DNA from: Bacteroidota bacterium
GTDB lineage: Bacteria > Bacteroidota > Bacteroidia > Bacteroidales > F082
Length of the DNA: 64,000 bases
Assembly (NCBI GenBank): GCA_014382445.1
Contig: JACNJS010000091.1
Span: 62,001 to 126,000 of the forward strand
Direction of reading: 5' to 3'
The first letter of the stretch is position 1; the number at the start of each line of letters is the position of its first letter. Positions 37,646 to 47,969 of the stretch are shown in pieces. Both the position numbers and the translations under genes were made by a program. A model generated the notes under the pieces. It did not search any database, was not told where the DNA came from, and was given only the letters and a program-made list of their open reading frames with translations.

Positions 37646-38356
37646 TTAGAAGTTTGGCTTTAGGGAGTATTTTGTATAGAAATCTTCAATAACTTTTACC
37701 GCTTCTTCCACTGTATCAACTAACTGAAAAATTTTGAGGTCCCCAGTGCTGATGTTTCCTTCTTTAAGTAGCCTTTCATGTATCCAATCAATAAGTCCGC
37801 TCCAATAATCTTTATTTATCATTACAATTGGAAAATTCACAAGCTTATCGGTTTGGATAAGCGTAATAGCTTCAAATAATTCATCCAAAGTTCCAAACCC
37901 TCCCGGTAATACAATATATCCCTGCGAATATCTCATAAACATAAGCTTACGCGTAAAGAAATAGTCGAATTTAATTAATTTATCAGGATCAATATAACTG
38001 TTGGCCACCTGCTCAAAAGGTAGGCTAATATTTAAACCAACCGATTTACCCCCGGCAATATGAGCACCTTTATTAGCTGCTTCCATAACTCCGGGTCCTC
38101 CACCGGTAATAATACCAAAACCTTTTTTTGTAAGAAGGTAGGCAACTTCTTCAGCGGTTTGGTAGTATTCATCGCCCATTTTGGTACGTGCCGAACCAAA
38201 TACTGCAACACAAGGTCCTATTTTTGCAAGAGTTTCGTACCCATCAACAACTTCCGACATAATTTTAAAAACCGACCATGAGTCGTTAGCCTTTATCTGA
38301 TCCCATGATTTTGGTTTAAATTCCGCACGCATCCTGGCAATTTCATCCTTATTCAT
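37646..38356 (-). CDS. LOG family protein (nucleotide 5'-monophosphate phosphoribohydrolase type)
   Basis: A 236-residue Rossmann-fold protein with the two LOG signatures GGGPGVMEAANKGA (around residue 85) and PGGFGTLDELFE (around residue 151). Characterised relatives hydrolyse nucleoside monophosphates to base and ribose 5-phosphate and are cytokinin-activating enzymes in plants. The bacterial role is nucleotide salvage or unknown. It lies 27 bases downstream of uvrA, on the same strand. Confidence 0.88.
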   Translation of the reverse strand: MNKDEIARMRAEFKPKSWDQIKANDSWSVFKIMSEVVDGYETLAKIGPCVAVFGSARTKMGDEYYQTAEEVAYLLTKKGFGIITGGGPGVMEAANKGAHIAGGKSVGLNISLPFEQVANSYIDPDKLIKFDYFFTRKLMFMRYSQGYIVLPGGFGTLDELFEAITLIQTDKLVNFPIVMINKDYWSGLIDWIHERLLKEGNISTGDLKIFQLVDTVEEAVKVIEDFYTKYSLKPNF

Positions 38357-38383
38357 ATCAATATGATTTAATATTTCTGTTTA

Positions 38384-41254
38384 TCAGTTATTTTGGTTCT
38401 CACATCCGGCTCCTGCATCCTTCAATTCTTTTTTAATATAATACGCAGTTTTACTGGCAGTATTGTTCATTATTTCTTCAGGTGTACCTTCACAAAGTAT
38501 CGCACCACCACTTTCGCCACCCTCAGGACCCAAGTCGATTATATGATCGGCTACCTTAATCACTTCCATGTTATGTTCAATAATAATAATTGTATTACCC
38601 TTATTTACCAGCTTATCAAGTACTCCAAGCAATACTTTTACATCTTCAAAATGTAGTCCTGTAGTCGGTTCATCAAGAATATACAGAGTGTTGCCCGTAT
38701 CTTTTTTCGATAATTCGGCAGCCAGCTTTACCCTCTGTGCCTCACCTCCCGAAATTGTGGTTGACGATTGCCCAAGTGTAATATATCCTAAACCTACATC
38801 CTGTAAAGCTACCAACTTACTGGTTATAAAGTGTATATTTTTGAAAAACTCACTTGCCTGGTTCATTGTCATATTAAGGACATCGTTAATAGATTTGCCT
38901 TTATATCTCACTTCCAGAGTTTCGCGGTTATATCTTTTGCCCTGACAATCGTTACAATGAACATAAACATCAGGCAAAAAGTTCATCTCAATAGTTTGAA
39001 CGCCAGCTCCTTTGCATGTTTCGCAACGACCTCCCTTTACGTTAAAAGAAAATCGACCTGGTTTGTAGCCCCTTATTTTAGATTCAGGAAGACTGCCATA
39101 AAGCTTTCTTATTTCATCAAATACTTTCGTGTATGTAGCAGGATTAGAACGTGGAGTGCGCCCAATTGGCGACTGATCGATTTCAATAACTTTGTCGATA
39201 TTATCAATTCCTTCAATTGAATGATAGGGCAGGGGGTCTTTTAAAGAACGATAAAAATGATTGCTTAGAATGGGATAGAGGGTGTTATTAATTAAGGATG
39301 ATTTGCCACTGCCCGAAACGCCGGTCACGCATATAAATTTCCCAAGCGGAAATTGTACATCAACATTTTTAAGATTGTTACCCGCTGCGCCTTTTAAAGA
39401 TATATATTTTGAATTTCCCTCTCTTCTGTGCTTCGGTATTTGAATTTTACGTCTGCCAACAAGATAATCGGCTGTTACTGAACCGTTTTTTTTAATTGTC
39501 TCAGGAGGTCCCTGGGCTACAATTTCACCCCCATGTCTGCCGGCACCCGGGCCTATGTCAATAATATGATCCGCTGCTAATATTGTATCTTTATCATGCT
39601 CAACAACTATTACAGAATTCCCAATATCCCGTAAATTTTTTAATGCTTCTATAAGTTTCAAATTGTCATGTTGGTGAAGACCAATGCTTGGTTCATCGAG
39701 AATATACAATACTCCTGTTAACTGCGAACCTATTTGAGTTGCAAGCCTAATACGCTGCGATTCGCCACCTGACAGGCTTCTTGCGGGTCTGTAAAGGTTA
39801 AGATAACCAATACCAACATCGAGTAAAAAGTCGAGCCTTGTATTTATTTCTCTAATAATTTCATGGGCAATTGTTTTTTGATTTACATCCATTTTCTCCT
39901 CAGCCGTATTCATCCATAACCGAAGTTTTGAAATGTCCATTTGAGAAAGTTCTGCGATATTTTGCCCGCCAATAATAAAGTTTAACGATTCTTTCTTTAA
40001 GCGTGCTCCTCCACAATCATCACATGTGTGCCTGTTTGTAAACGAATTTGCCCACCTCCTTGAAATATGAGATGAATTTTCGCTGCTGAAATTTTCAATA
40101 TATTTTATTATTCCCTCAAACGAAAGGGTATAGGTTGATGTGATTCCAAGATATTCTTTTTTTACTTCAAAGGTTTGATTTGATCCGTGCAATATAGTAT
40201 GAATAGCCTGCTCAGGAATATCACTAATGGGTGTGTTCATTGTGAAACCGTATTTCAGTCCAATTGCTTCAATCTGATTAAAAACCCAATTATTTTTGTA
40301 TTCACCTAAAGGTGCTAATCCTCCACGTTTGATGCTTAACGTTGCATCGGGCATTATTTTTTTTAAGTTTACTTCTTTAACAAACCCAAGACCGCTGCAG
40401 CGTTCACAAGCACCATAGGGTGAATTGAATGAGAAAGTATTAGGTTCGGGTTCATCGTACGACATCCCTGTTGTGGGACACATTAGCTTGCTACTAAAAT
40501 GCCTAATAATATCAGTATCTTCATCAATTATCATTAAAGAGCCCTTCCCTAACTTCATAGCAGTTTTAACGGTACGTTTTACCCTGTCACTCTGGTCAGG
40601 ATTTATTTGTAACCTGTCTATCACTGCCTCAATATCATGAACTTTATATCGGTCTAATTGTAAGCCAAAAGAAATTTCACGTATTTCTGAATCAACTCTT
40701 ACTTTTAAAAAGCCCTGTTGGCGGGTTTGCTCAAAAAGTTCTCTGTAGTGACCTTTACGTCCTTTAACAAGTGGCGATAGTACGCTTATCTTTTTTCCAT
40801 CGAATTCCTTAAGGATTATTTCTGAAATTTGTTCTTCATTATAATGTACCATTATCTCGCCTGTGGCGAATGAATATGCTTTTGATGCTCTTGCATATAA
40901 GAGGCGAAGGTAATCGTAAACTTCTGTTATGGTTCCTACTGTTGATCTCGGATTTTTGTTAACTGATTTTTGCTCGATTGAAATAACAGGGCTGAGTCCG
41001 GTAATACTATCAACATCAGGTCGTTCCATATTGCCGATAAATTGCCGTGCATAAGCCGATAAAGTTTCCATATAACGACGCTGACCCTCAGCATATATTG
41101 TATCGAATGCAAGCGATGATTTTCCACTTCCACTAAGACCTGTAATAACAACCAACCTGTTGCTTGGGATGCTTACATCAATGTTCTTCAAGTTGTGAAC
41201 ACGAGCTCCAAGTACTTCTAACTTGCCGTTTTCAATATATTTTGTTTTGCTCAT
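38384..41254 (-). CDS. uvrA: Excinuclease ABC subunit A
   Basis: The 956-residue DNA damage sensor of nucleotide excision repair. Two ABC ATPase halves are present: Walker A GLSGSGKSS at 39-47 and a second VSGSGKSSLINN near residue 640, with signature motifs SLSGGESQRI and TISGGEAQRV. The zinc-finger cysteines CERCSGLG and CETCKGAG...CNDCQGKRY are intact. Length is normal. The downstream LOG gene may be co-transcribed. Confidence 0.98.
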   Translation of the reverse strand: MSKTKYIENGKLEVLGARVHNLKNIDVSIPSNRLVVITGLSGSGKSSLAFDTIYAEGQRRYMETLSAYARQFIGNMERPDVDSITGLSPVISIEQKSVNKNPRSTVGTITEVYDYLRLLYARASKAYSFATGEIMVHYNEEQISEIILKEFDGKKISVLSPLVKGRKGHYRELFEQTRQQGFLKVRVDSEIREISFGLQLDRYKVHDIEAVIDRLQINPDQSDRVKRTVKTAMKLGKGSLMIIDEDTDIIRHFSSKLMCPTTGMSYDEPEPNTFSFNSPYGACERCSGLGFVKEVNLKKIMPDATLSIKRGGLAPLGEYKNNWVFNQIEAIGLKYGFTMNTPISDIPEQAIHTILHGSNQTFEVKKEYLGITSTYTLSFEGIIKYIENFSSENSSHISRRWANSFTNRHTCDDCGGARLKKESLNFIIGGQNIAELSQMDISKLRLWMNTAEEKMDVNQKTIAHEIIREINTRLDFLLDVGIGYLNLYRPARSLSGGESQRIRLATQIGSQLTGVLYILDEPSIGLHQHDNLKLIEALKNLRDIGNSVIVVEHDKDTILAADHIIDIGPGAGRHGGEIVAQGPPETIKKNGSVTADYLVGRRKIQIPKHRREGNSKYISLKGAAGNNLKNVDVQFPLGKFICVTGVSGSGKSSLINNTLYPILSNHFYRSLKDPLPYHSIEGIDNIDKVIEIDQSPIGRTPRSNPATYTKVFDEIRKLYGSLPESKIRGYKPGRFSFNVKGGRCETCKGAGVQTIEMNFLPDVYVHCNDCQGKRYNRETLEVRYKGKSINDVLNMTMNQASEFFKNIHFITSKLVALQDVGLGYITLGQSSTTISGGEAQRVKLAAELSKKDTGNTLYILDEPTTGLHFEDVKVLLGVLDKLVNKGNTIIIIEHNMEVIKVADHIIDLGPEGGESGGAILCEGTPEEIMNNTASKTAYYIKKELKDAGAGCENQNN

Positions 41255-41413
41255 TTACACAAATCAATTGCTCGTAATTATTCCGTTTCGGCGTAAATTT
41301 TTTTCTCTTATGTGATATTATGATTAAAAAAGTAGGTGATTATTCATACATTATTTTTGTGTTATTACTTCAAATAAATTGCAAAAATAAGAAATTAAGC
41401 CCTTGGGGTTCGT

Positions 41414-41956
41414 TTAAAACGGACTTACAAAATCTTTAAACAGTGTACTTTCTTTATCTTTTGCTGATAGCGTGGGATTTTCAATTTTCCAATCAATATT
41501 TAAATCAGGGTCATTCCACAGTATACTTCCTTCCGATTCTTTGTTGTACACATTTGTGCACTTATAAAAGAAAACTGTGTCATCTTCCAGCGTAACAAAA
41601 CCATGAGCAAAACCCGGCGGAATCCAATACATCCATTTATTATCATGATTAAGCTCAACGGAAGCCCATTGTCCGTATGTTCCAGATCCTTTTCTTAAAT
41701 CAACAGCTACATCCAATACTGCTCCATTCATAACTCTAACAAGTTTACCCTGAGAATATGGGGGTTTTTGAAAATGTAATCCCCGTAGTACACCCTTGCC
41801 TGATTTTGATTCATTATCCTGAACAAAATTTTGGTCAATACCATAACTCGTAAAAGCCTCTTTATTGTACGATTCAAAAAAATAACCTCGGTTATCTTCA
41901 AAAACTCTGGGCTTAACTATGTAAAGATCTGGTATTTTAGTTTTAACTATTTCCAT
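41414..41956 (-). CDS. rfbC: dTDP-4-dehydrorhamnose 3,5-epimerase
   Basis: A 180-residue cupin enzyme of dTDP-L-rhamnose synthesis. Family motifs are FEDNRGYFFESY, GVLRGLHFQKPP, with the catalytic His in RGLHFQ, the metal-free cupin core, DLRKGSGTYGQW and IPPGFAHGFVTLED. Other rhamnose genes (rfbA, rfbB, rfbD) are not adjacent. Confidence 0.96.
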   Translation of the reverse strand: MEIVKTKIPDLYIVKPRVFEDNRGYFFESYNKEAFTSYGIDQNFVQDNESKSGKGVLRGLHFQKPPYSQGKLVRVMNGAVLDVAVDLRKGSGTYGQWASVELNHDNKWMYWIPPGFAHGFVTLEDDTVFFYKCTNVYNKESEGSILWNDPDLNIDWKIENPTLSAKDKESTLFKDFVSPF

Positions 41957-42007
41957 TTGGTTATTAAATGTTTGAACAGTAAAAATAATACTTTATGTGA
42001 TTCACAA

Positions 42008-42037
42008 TTGTCCGTTCATTATAAATTGGTAATTTTG
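42008..42037 (+). promoter_or_regulatory. Promoter of the DUF5916 gene
   Basis: TTG (42008-42010), exactly 19 bases, TAATTTTG (42030-42037). The transcript would start about 11 bases before the ATG. Confidence 0.65.
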
Positions 42038-42054
42038 CCGCTTTTAATTTTGTA

Positions 42055-44679
42055 ATGCAATTCAACCGATTTCTTCTATTTATATTATTGCTTTTTATTG
42101 GATTTATTGTTCCTGCACAAGAAAATATTATCCACGAAAGAGTATATAATACAACGCGTATCATTGGTTCATCGCCAGTTATTGACGGACTGATTAATGA
42201 TGAAGCCTGGGAACAGGTGGATTGGTCGGGCGATTTTACTCAACGTGAGCCATTCGAATTTGAGCCCCCATCTCAGCAAACAGCTTTTAAAATATTATTT
42301 GACGATAACAATTTGTACGTGGCCATTAGGGCATTCGACACAAAACCCGATAAAATTGAAAAAAGGCTTTCCCGCCGTGATGGGTTTGACGGCGATTGGG
42401 TTGGAATTGGTTTTGATAGTTATAATGATAAACTAACCGGGTTTAGCTTTGGGGTTACTGCAGCAGGTGTAAAGGCCGATTTAATAGTGATCAATGATAA
42501 TCAATTAGATGATACATGGGATCCAGTGTGGTATGTTAAAGTAAGTGTAGATGATAAGGGTTGGATTGCCGAAATCAAAATTCCTCTTACGCAGCTTAGG
42601 TTTGCAAATACGAAGGATCATGTTTGGGGAATAGAGGTTATGCGACAACTATTTCGTAAGGAAGAATTTTCAGTTTGGCAAATGATTCCCCAGGATGCAT
42701 CCGGTTGGGTAAGCATGTGGGGCGAATTAAGAGGTATCTACAACATTAACCCTAAAAAAGAAATTGAGTTAATTCCTTACGTAATGGGAAGCATTGAAAA
42801 AAATGAAAAAGTGGAAGGTGACCCGTTTTCTACCGGAACTGAATGGAGTTACAACGCAGGATTAGATGGTGAAATAGCTGTAACTAACGACCTAACATTG
42901 AACTTTACGGTTAATCCTGATTTTGGGCAGGTTGAAGCTGATCCTTCAGAGGTAAATTTAACAGCTTTCGAATCTTACTTTCAGGAAAAGAGGCCTTTCT
43001 TTATTGAAGGAAGTAATATATTTAACTTCCCTCTTATTGAAAACCATAATAGTACAAATATGTTTTACTCAAGAAGGATTGGAAGACGACCTCATTATTA
43101 CCCGGATTCATACGAAAATGAGAGTGTAAATATGCCTGAGTTTACAAGAATACTTGCGGCTTTCAAACTATCTGGTAAAACTCGTAATGGTTGGTCGGTT
43201 GGAGTAATGGAAAATATAACCAATCGCGAAATTGCTGAAATTGATTCGCTGGGATATAGAAAATCAGAAACTGTTGAACCAACAACGAATTTTTTTAATA
43301 TCAGATTACAGAAGGATATCAATAATGGAAATACTATAGTTGGAGGTATGGTTACCGCAACTAATAGATTTATTAATGACGAGAATCTTAAATACCTCCC
43401 AGGTGGAGCTTATACCGGAGGTTTAGACTTAACAAAATACTGGAACGACAAAAACTATTATATAGCTGCTAAAGGATTTTATAGCCATATTACCGGTGAT
43501 TCATCAGCAATTACCTATTTGCAGCGAGCCCCACAAAGGTATTATCAGCGCCCCGATATGAAACATGAAAACGTTGATTCTTCTTTAACCTCTCTTTCAG
43601 GTTTTGGTGGTAATTTTGAGATTGGAAAAATTGGTGGTGGCAATTGGAGATATGGTTTTAATGCATGGTGTCTTTCTCCCGGAATTGATATGAATGATAT
43701 GGGATATATGCAACGTGCAGATGCATTTAGTCAAACCACATGGATAAGTTACATTATTTGGACACCTTTTTCTATTTTCAGAAGTATGAATTTTAATGTA
43801 AGGCAATGGTCATGGTGGGATTTTTCGGGGAGATATCTTAATCTGGGAGGATATTTTGAAGCAAATACTCAATTTACAAATTACTGGAGAATTAATACAG
43901 GATTTTCAAGGAATTGGAAAGATATAAATAGATCAGAATTAAGAGGTGGGCCTTCGCTGGTTTTTCCGGAAAGTTGGAGTACATGGATTTCAATTCATAC
44001 TGATTCACGAAAAAAAATTGTATTTTCAGTTGATGGCTCCATTGGAATTGGCAATAATAATAGTAAACTTCAACAAAATATTGACGTTTCGGTTAGCTAT
44101 CGCCCGCTTAATTCGTTAGAAATATCATTAACACCTGAATTTAATCTTCATTACGATAAAATAAAATATGTTGAAACTATTGATATAGCATCCAACCCAA
44201 GATATATTGTAGGGGAGTTAACACGTCGTGTCATCAGTATGGATATTCGAATTAATTATTCTATAACGCCTGATTTATCACTACAATACTGGGGACAGCC
44301 TTTTATTTATTCAGCTAACTACTCCCGTTTTGCAGATGTTATTGATGCTGGAAATATAGATATTAACAAACAATATCATGCATTTTCCGACAGCGAAATT
44401 TCATATGATGAAAAAGATGATAGTTACATAGTAGCAGAAAACAATCAACTATCATTTATATTTGAAAATCCTGATTTTAGTGTGTTTGAATTTCGTTCTA
44501 ATTTTGTACTAAGATGGGAGTATATTCCGGGTTCAACGGCATATATCGTGTGGTCGCAGGGCAGGGCAGGAGATGCCCCATCAGGCAACTTTAGTTTTAG
44601 AGATCATTATTCTAATCTAATTGATGTTAATCCATCCAATATATTTCTTATAAAGTTTTCGTATAGATTTAGTATGTGA
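42055..44679 (+). CDS. CBM9-like / DUF5916 outer-membrane barrel protein
   Basis: An 874-residue protein with a signal peptide (1-21). An N-terminal domain (about 35-220) resembles the carbohydrate-binding family 9 fold (PVIDGLINDEAWEQ, LYVAIRAFDTKPD). The DUF5916 region follows, with the conserved NPDFGQVEADPSEVNLTA and FQEKRPFFIEGSNIF, and then a series of beta strands ending in a KFSYRFSM-type terminal strand with a C-terminal aromatic signature. It is probably an outer-membrane beta-barrel with a binding domain. The substrate is unknown. Confidence 0.85.
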   Translation: MQFNRFLLFILLLFIGFIVPAQENIIHERVYNTTRIIGSSPVIDGLINDEAWEQVDWSGDFTQREPFEFEPPSQQTAFKILFDDNNLYVAIRAFDTKPDKIEKRLSRRDGFDGDWVGIGFDSYNDKLTGFSFGVTAAGVKADLIVINDNQLDDTWDPVWYVKVSVDDKGWIAEIKIPLTQLRFANTKDHVWGIEVMRQLFRKEEFSVWQMIPQDASGWVSMWGELRGIYNINPKKEIELIPYVMGSIEKNEKVEGDPFSTGTEWSYNAGLDGEIAVTNDLTLNFTVNPDFGQVEADPSEVNLTAFESYFQEKRPFFIEGSNIFNFPLIENHNSTNMFYSRRIGRRPHYYPDSYENESVNMPEFTRILAAFKLSGKTRNGWSVGVMENITNREIAEIDSLGYRKSETVEPTTNFFNIRLQKDINNGNTIVGGMVTATNRFINDENLKYLPGGAYTGGLDLTKYWNDKNYYIAAKGFYSHITGDSSAITYLQRAPQRYYQRPDMKHENVDSSLTSLSGFGGNFEIGKIGGGNWRYGFNAWCLSPGIDMNDMGYMQRADAFSQTTWISYIIWTPFSIFRSMNFNVRQWSWWDFSGRYLNLGGYFEANTQFTNYWRINTGFSRNWKDINRSELRGGPSLVFPESWSTWISIHTDSRKKIVFSVDGSIGIGNNNSKLQQNIDVSVSYRPLNSLEISLTPEFNLHYDKIKYVETIDIASNPRYIVGELTRRVISMDIRINYSITPDLSLQYWGQPFIYSANYSRFADVIDAGNIDINKQYHAFSDSEISYDEKDDSYIVAENNQLSFIFENPDFSVFEFRSNFVLRWEYIPGSTAYIVWSQGRAGDAPSGNFSFRDHYSNLIDVNPSNIFLIKFSYRFSM

Positions 44680-44812
44680 GAGAGGTGATTAGGGACAGAG
44701 GGTATAAAAGCCCATGGGTTATAAAGGCTCGGTTATTTTATGTTAAAAGCCATATAATTTATATAATAAACAAGCGTTTAAAGAAATAAGTGAATAATAA
44801 ATTATTGAAAAA

Positions 44813-45463
44813 ATGAGAAAAATATTTATTCTGACATTACTGTTAATTACAATTAATAGTGCATATACTCAAGATGTTAGGATAGCCCTTTTAAAATACA
44901 ACGGCGGTGGCGACTGGTACGCAAACCCTACTTCACTTCCAAACCTTGTTAAGTTTTGTAATAAGATACTAAATACTGATATTAGTAGGGATATTCCGGC
45001 AATAAATATTGGAAGCCGCGAGTTGTTTAATTTTCCATTAACCCATTTAACCGGGCACGGTAATATTATACTTAGTCATGAAGAAGCCGAAAATCTTAGA
45101 AAATATCTTATTTCCGGTGGTTTTTTACATATCTCTGATAACTACGGACTTGATGAATACATTCGCAAGGAAATGAAGAAAGTTTTCCCCGGGTTTGAAT
45201 TTATTGAACTGCCATACAATCACCCAATCTATCATCAAAAATATGATTTCAATAATGGCTTGCCAAAAATTCATGAGCACGATGATAAAGACCCTCAGGG
45301 CTTTGGTTTAATTTATGAAGGGCGTTTGGTTGTTTTTTACGATTATGAGTGTGACCTTGGTGATGGCTGGGAAGACCCTGATGTACACAATGATACTGAA
45401 GAAAAACGCATGGAGGCATTAAAAATGGGAGCAAATATTGTACAATTTGTATTTGAACAATAG
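44813..45463 (+). CDS. DUF4159 domain protein
   Basis: A 216-residue exported protein with a signal peptide (1-19, SAYTQ). The rest matches DUF4159: RIALLKYNGGGDWYANP, LTGHGNIILSHEEAENLRKYL, GGFLHISDNYGLDEYIRKEMKKVFP and DYECDLGDGWEDP. The fold is of the glutamine-amidotransferase-like type, but activity is not established. In many Bacteroidota the family is linked to gliding or AAA-ATPase/DUF58 operons; that context is not seen here. Confidence 0.8.
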   Translation: MRKIFILTLLLITINSAYTQDVRIALLKYNGGGDWYANPTSLPNLVKFCNKILNTDISRDIPAINIGSRELFNFPLTHLTGHGNIILSHEEAENLRKYLISGGFLHISDNYGLDEYIRKEMKKVFPGFEFIELPYNHPIYHQKYDFNNGLPKIHEHDDKDPQGFGLIYEGRLVVFYDYECDLGDGWEDPDVHNDTEEKRMEALKMGANIVQFVFEQ

Positions 45464-45551
45464 TTTGTAAGGATATTCCCTTTAAAACGACTAATGATTA
45501 ATTCTTAACTATTTTTAATGTTATTTAATAACAGAATAATAAAAACATTTT

Positions 45552-45559
45552 TATTTTTG
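45552..45559 (+). promoter_or_regulatory. Minus-7 element of the thioredoxin-like gene
   Basis: TATTTTTG, 21 bases upstream of the ATG, in an A/T-rich stretch that offers no clear TTG partner. Confidence 0.35.
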
Positions 45560-45580
45560 CGATCAACAAAAATTTAAGTC

Positions 45581-46099
45581 ATGAATCTTATGAAAGCACT
45601 TACGATATCAATTATATTATTATTAACATTAAATGTTTTCTCTCAGCAACCCACGACCGACTATACAATTCAGGAGGAATCGAATTTAGTTAACCTCCGT
45701 GAAGCTAAATATGCTGGGGTGTCATTCGAGAATATAATAAATAAATACAAAGGAAAAGTTATATATCTTGATTTTTGGGCAAGTTGGTGTCGCCCATGCA
45801 AAAACGAGATGCCGTACTCAAAAAAGATGCACCATGAATTAAAAGGAAAGGACGTAGTTTTTGTTTACATGTCGACTGACAAGGATGCTAACACATGGAA
45901 AACCAGCATTGCACAATTGCAAGTAACAGGGGAAAATTATCTGATTAATGCAAAAGTATGGAATGAATATAACAACCTTTTCAAGGTTACCTATATTCCC
46001 AGATACGTGTTGATTGACAAAAATGGTAAAGTTGTAGATGCAAATGCAGGCAGGCCAAGCAACCCGGAAACTGTAAAAACTATAATGAATTTGCTTTAA
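45581..46099 (+). CDS. Periplasmic thioredoxin-like protein (TlpA family)
   Basis: A 172-residue exported protein with a signal peptide (1-21, NVFSQ) and a thioredoxin fold. The active site is CRPC at residues 70-73 in FWASWCRPCKNEMP, and the cis-proline segment is YIPRYVLIDKNGK. TlpA/ResA-type proteins reduce disulfides in the periplasm, for example during cytochrome c maturation; the partner is unknown. It is a single gene. Confidence 0.9.
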   Translation: MNLMKALTISIILLLTLNVFSQQPTTDYTIQEESNLVNLREAKYAGVSFENIINKYKGKVIYLDFWASWCRPCKNEMPYSKKMHHELKGKDVVFVYMSTDKDANTWKTSIAQLQVTGENYLINAKVWNEYNNLFKVTYIPRYVLIDKNGKVVDANAGRPSNPETVKTIMNLL

Positions 46100-46147
46100 C
46101 CGTAGTTAATTTTGCAGGCAATAATAACACACAATCAAACAATTTTT

Positions 46148-47794
46148 TTAGGCATAAATAAACCGTTTGATTTTTTTTGTAGCCGTTTTTTGAAATTCTT
46201 CGTGCATGGTTTCAACAATTTGAATTTTAGAGAATTTATTAACTTTTTCGTTCACGTATTCACGTAATTCCTTTTTGAGCTCATCATATTTGTTATCAAC
46301 AAGATGTGAAACTTCTTCTTTGGCATGTTGAAATTGTTGCTCGATTTCCTCGCGGTTAAAATGAACCATAGCCACAAGTTTTCCTTTTTGTTGTATTACC
46401 AATGATTCAACAACATGTTTGAAATTGTTTATAACCGATTCAATATCCTCAGGGAATATATTTTCGCCACTGGCGCCAATTATCACATTTTTACTTCTGC
46501 CTCTGATAAACAGGTAGTTATTTTCATCAAACAGTCCTAAATCGCCGGTTTTAAACCAACCATCGTCGGTAAGTACCTCTTTTGTAAGACCAGGCTCCTT
46601 ATAATATCCCAACATAACATTAGGCCCCTTAGCCCAAATTTCGCCCTCACCTGTATATTTTCCAGGTTTATTAATTTTTAACTGTACACCTTCTAAGGCA
46701 AGGCCAGTGGATTGTAACTTGGTACTACCAACTTTAACTCCAGCTAATAGGGGAGAGGTTTCGGTAAGTCCGTATCCTATGGCATATGGAAACTTTGCTT
46801 CAATCAGAAACTGCTCAACTTCTTTATTTAGTTTAGCTCCACCTATGCCGAAAAATTTCAATTCGCCACCAAACGTTCTCATTAGTTTTTTTCCGGCAAG
46901 GAGATTAAATTTTTTCCGTAGTGCAGGAACCTTATACAGTAGCCTTGTTGCCATTTTATCGTTAAAAGCCGGAAGCACTTTGTTTCTATAAATTTTCTCA
47001 ATTATGAGGGGAACCGTAAGCATGATTGTTGGCCTTACTAATTTTAAAGCCGGTAATAGTATAGCCGGTGTAGGTGGTTTTTGCAAATAGTAAACGCAAG
47101 CACCGCCTAACATTGGTAGTATTAATCCAAGTGTGTTCTCATACGTATGTGATAGTGGTAATACAGATAGAAAACGGTCGCTGGTGACCACAGGCTGAAA
47201 AGTGCGGCTCTTATCTGCAGTAAAACAAATGTTTTTGTGCGTCAACATAACCCCTTTCGACTTTCCCGTTGTGCCTGATGTATAGATTATAGTTGCCATG
47301 TCGGAATCTTTAACATCATATTTTGCAGCAGGAACCGCTTCAGAATCAAATTTGATTCCAGATTCAGAATCATTTAAGTTAAAATCTTCTATACTAATGA
47401 TGTGTTTTAAGTTTTTATTTTCTACCATGGAAACTTTTGGTATTAACCCATTGGAGGCAATCATTACTACCATCTCCGAATGCTCAATAACATTGCTAAT
47501 TTCTACTTTGCTAAAATCGGGTAACATTGGCACAACAACAGCTCCCATTGATGCAATTGCAAAGTATGCGATGCCCCATTGAGGCATATTTGCGGCTAAT
47601 AAACCAACTTTGTTACCGGGTTTAACATCAAGTTTCTCAAGTAGAGCAAGTACAGCATCAACATTTTTGCTAACTTCTTTGTATGTCATTGGTTTTTCAC
47701 CAACAAAAGCATAGGCAGGGCTTTCAGAGAACTTTGAAACAGAGTTTTGAAGAATGCCCGGTAAGGTAAGAGTGTTGTATTTTTTCATATTCAT
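46148..47794 (-). CDS. Long-chain acyl-CoA ligase (AMP-forming)
   Basis: A 548-residue ANL-superfamily enzyme that activates fatty acids to acyl-AMP and then acyl-CoA. The P-loop IIYTSGTTGKSKGVMLTH, GYGLTETSPLL and GDLGLFDENNYLFIRGR motifs are all present. The frame opens at a TTG at 47812, but that codon overlaps a TATTTTTG promoter element (47810-47817), so the ATG at 47794 or 47788 is the real start. Fatty-acid chain length preference cannot be deduced. Confidence 0.92.
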   Translation of the reverse strand: MNMKKYNTLTLPGILQNSVSKFSESPAYAFVGEKPMTYKEVSKNVDAVLALLEKLDVKPGNKVGLLAANMPQWGIAYFAIASMGAVVVPMLPDFSKVEISNVIEHSEMVVMIASNGLIPKVSMVENKNLKHIISIEDFNLNDSESGIKFDSEAVPAAKYDVKDSDMATIIYTSGTTGKSKGVMLTHKNICFTADKSRTFQPVVTSDRFLSVLPLSHTYENTLGLILPMLGGACVYYLQKPPTPAILLPALKLVRPTIMLTVPLIIEKIYRNKVLPAFNDKMATRLLYKVPALRKKFNLLAGKKLMRTFGGELKFFGIGGAKLNKEVEQFLIEAKFPYAIGYGLTETSPLLAGVKVGSTKLQSTGLALEGVQLKINKPGKYTGEGEIWAKGPNVMLGYYKEPGLTKEVLTDDGWFKTGDLGLFDENNYLFIRGRSKNVIIGASGENIFPEDIESVINNFKHVVESLVIQQKGKLVAMVHFNREEIEQQFQHAKEEVSHLVDNKYDELKKELREYVNEKVNKFSKIQIVETMHEEFQKTATKKIKRFIYA

Positions 47795-47969
47795 GGTTTG
47801 GTTGAACGTCAAAAATACAAATATTTTTCAATTAACAAATTTTGGTAACTATAAGTGCTCAATATTAAAATAATAGTATCTAATCAGTGTGCTATAATAG
47901 TTTGTATTATACTCAATGTTATAGCCATGTGCTTTATTGTCTGTAGTTTAGTTGTAAGTTTAATTTTAA

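Noticed and set aside
38393-39220. Plus-strand frames of 87-129 codons opposite uvrA
   Set aside because: Antisense shadows of a strongly conserved gene with no family match.
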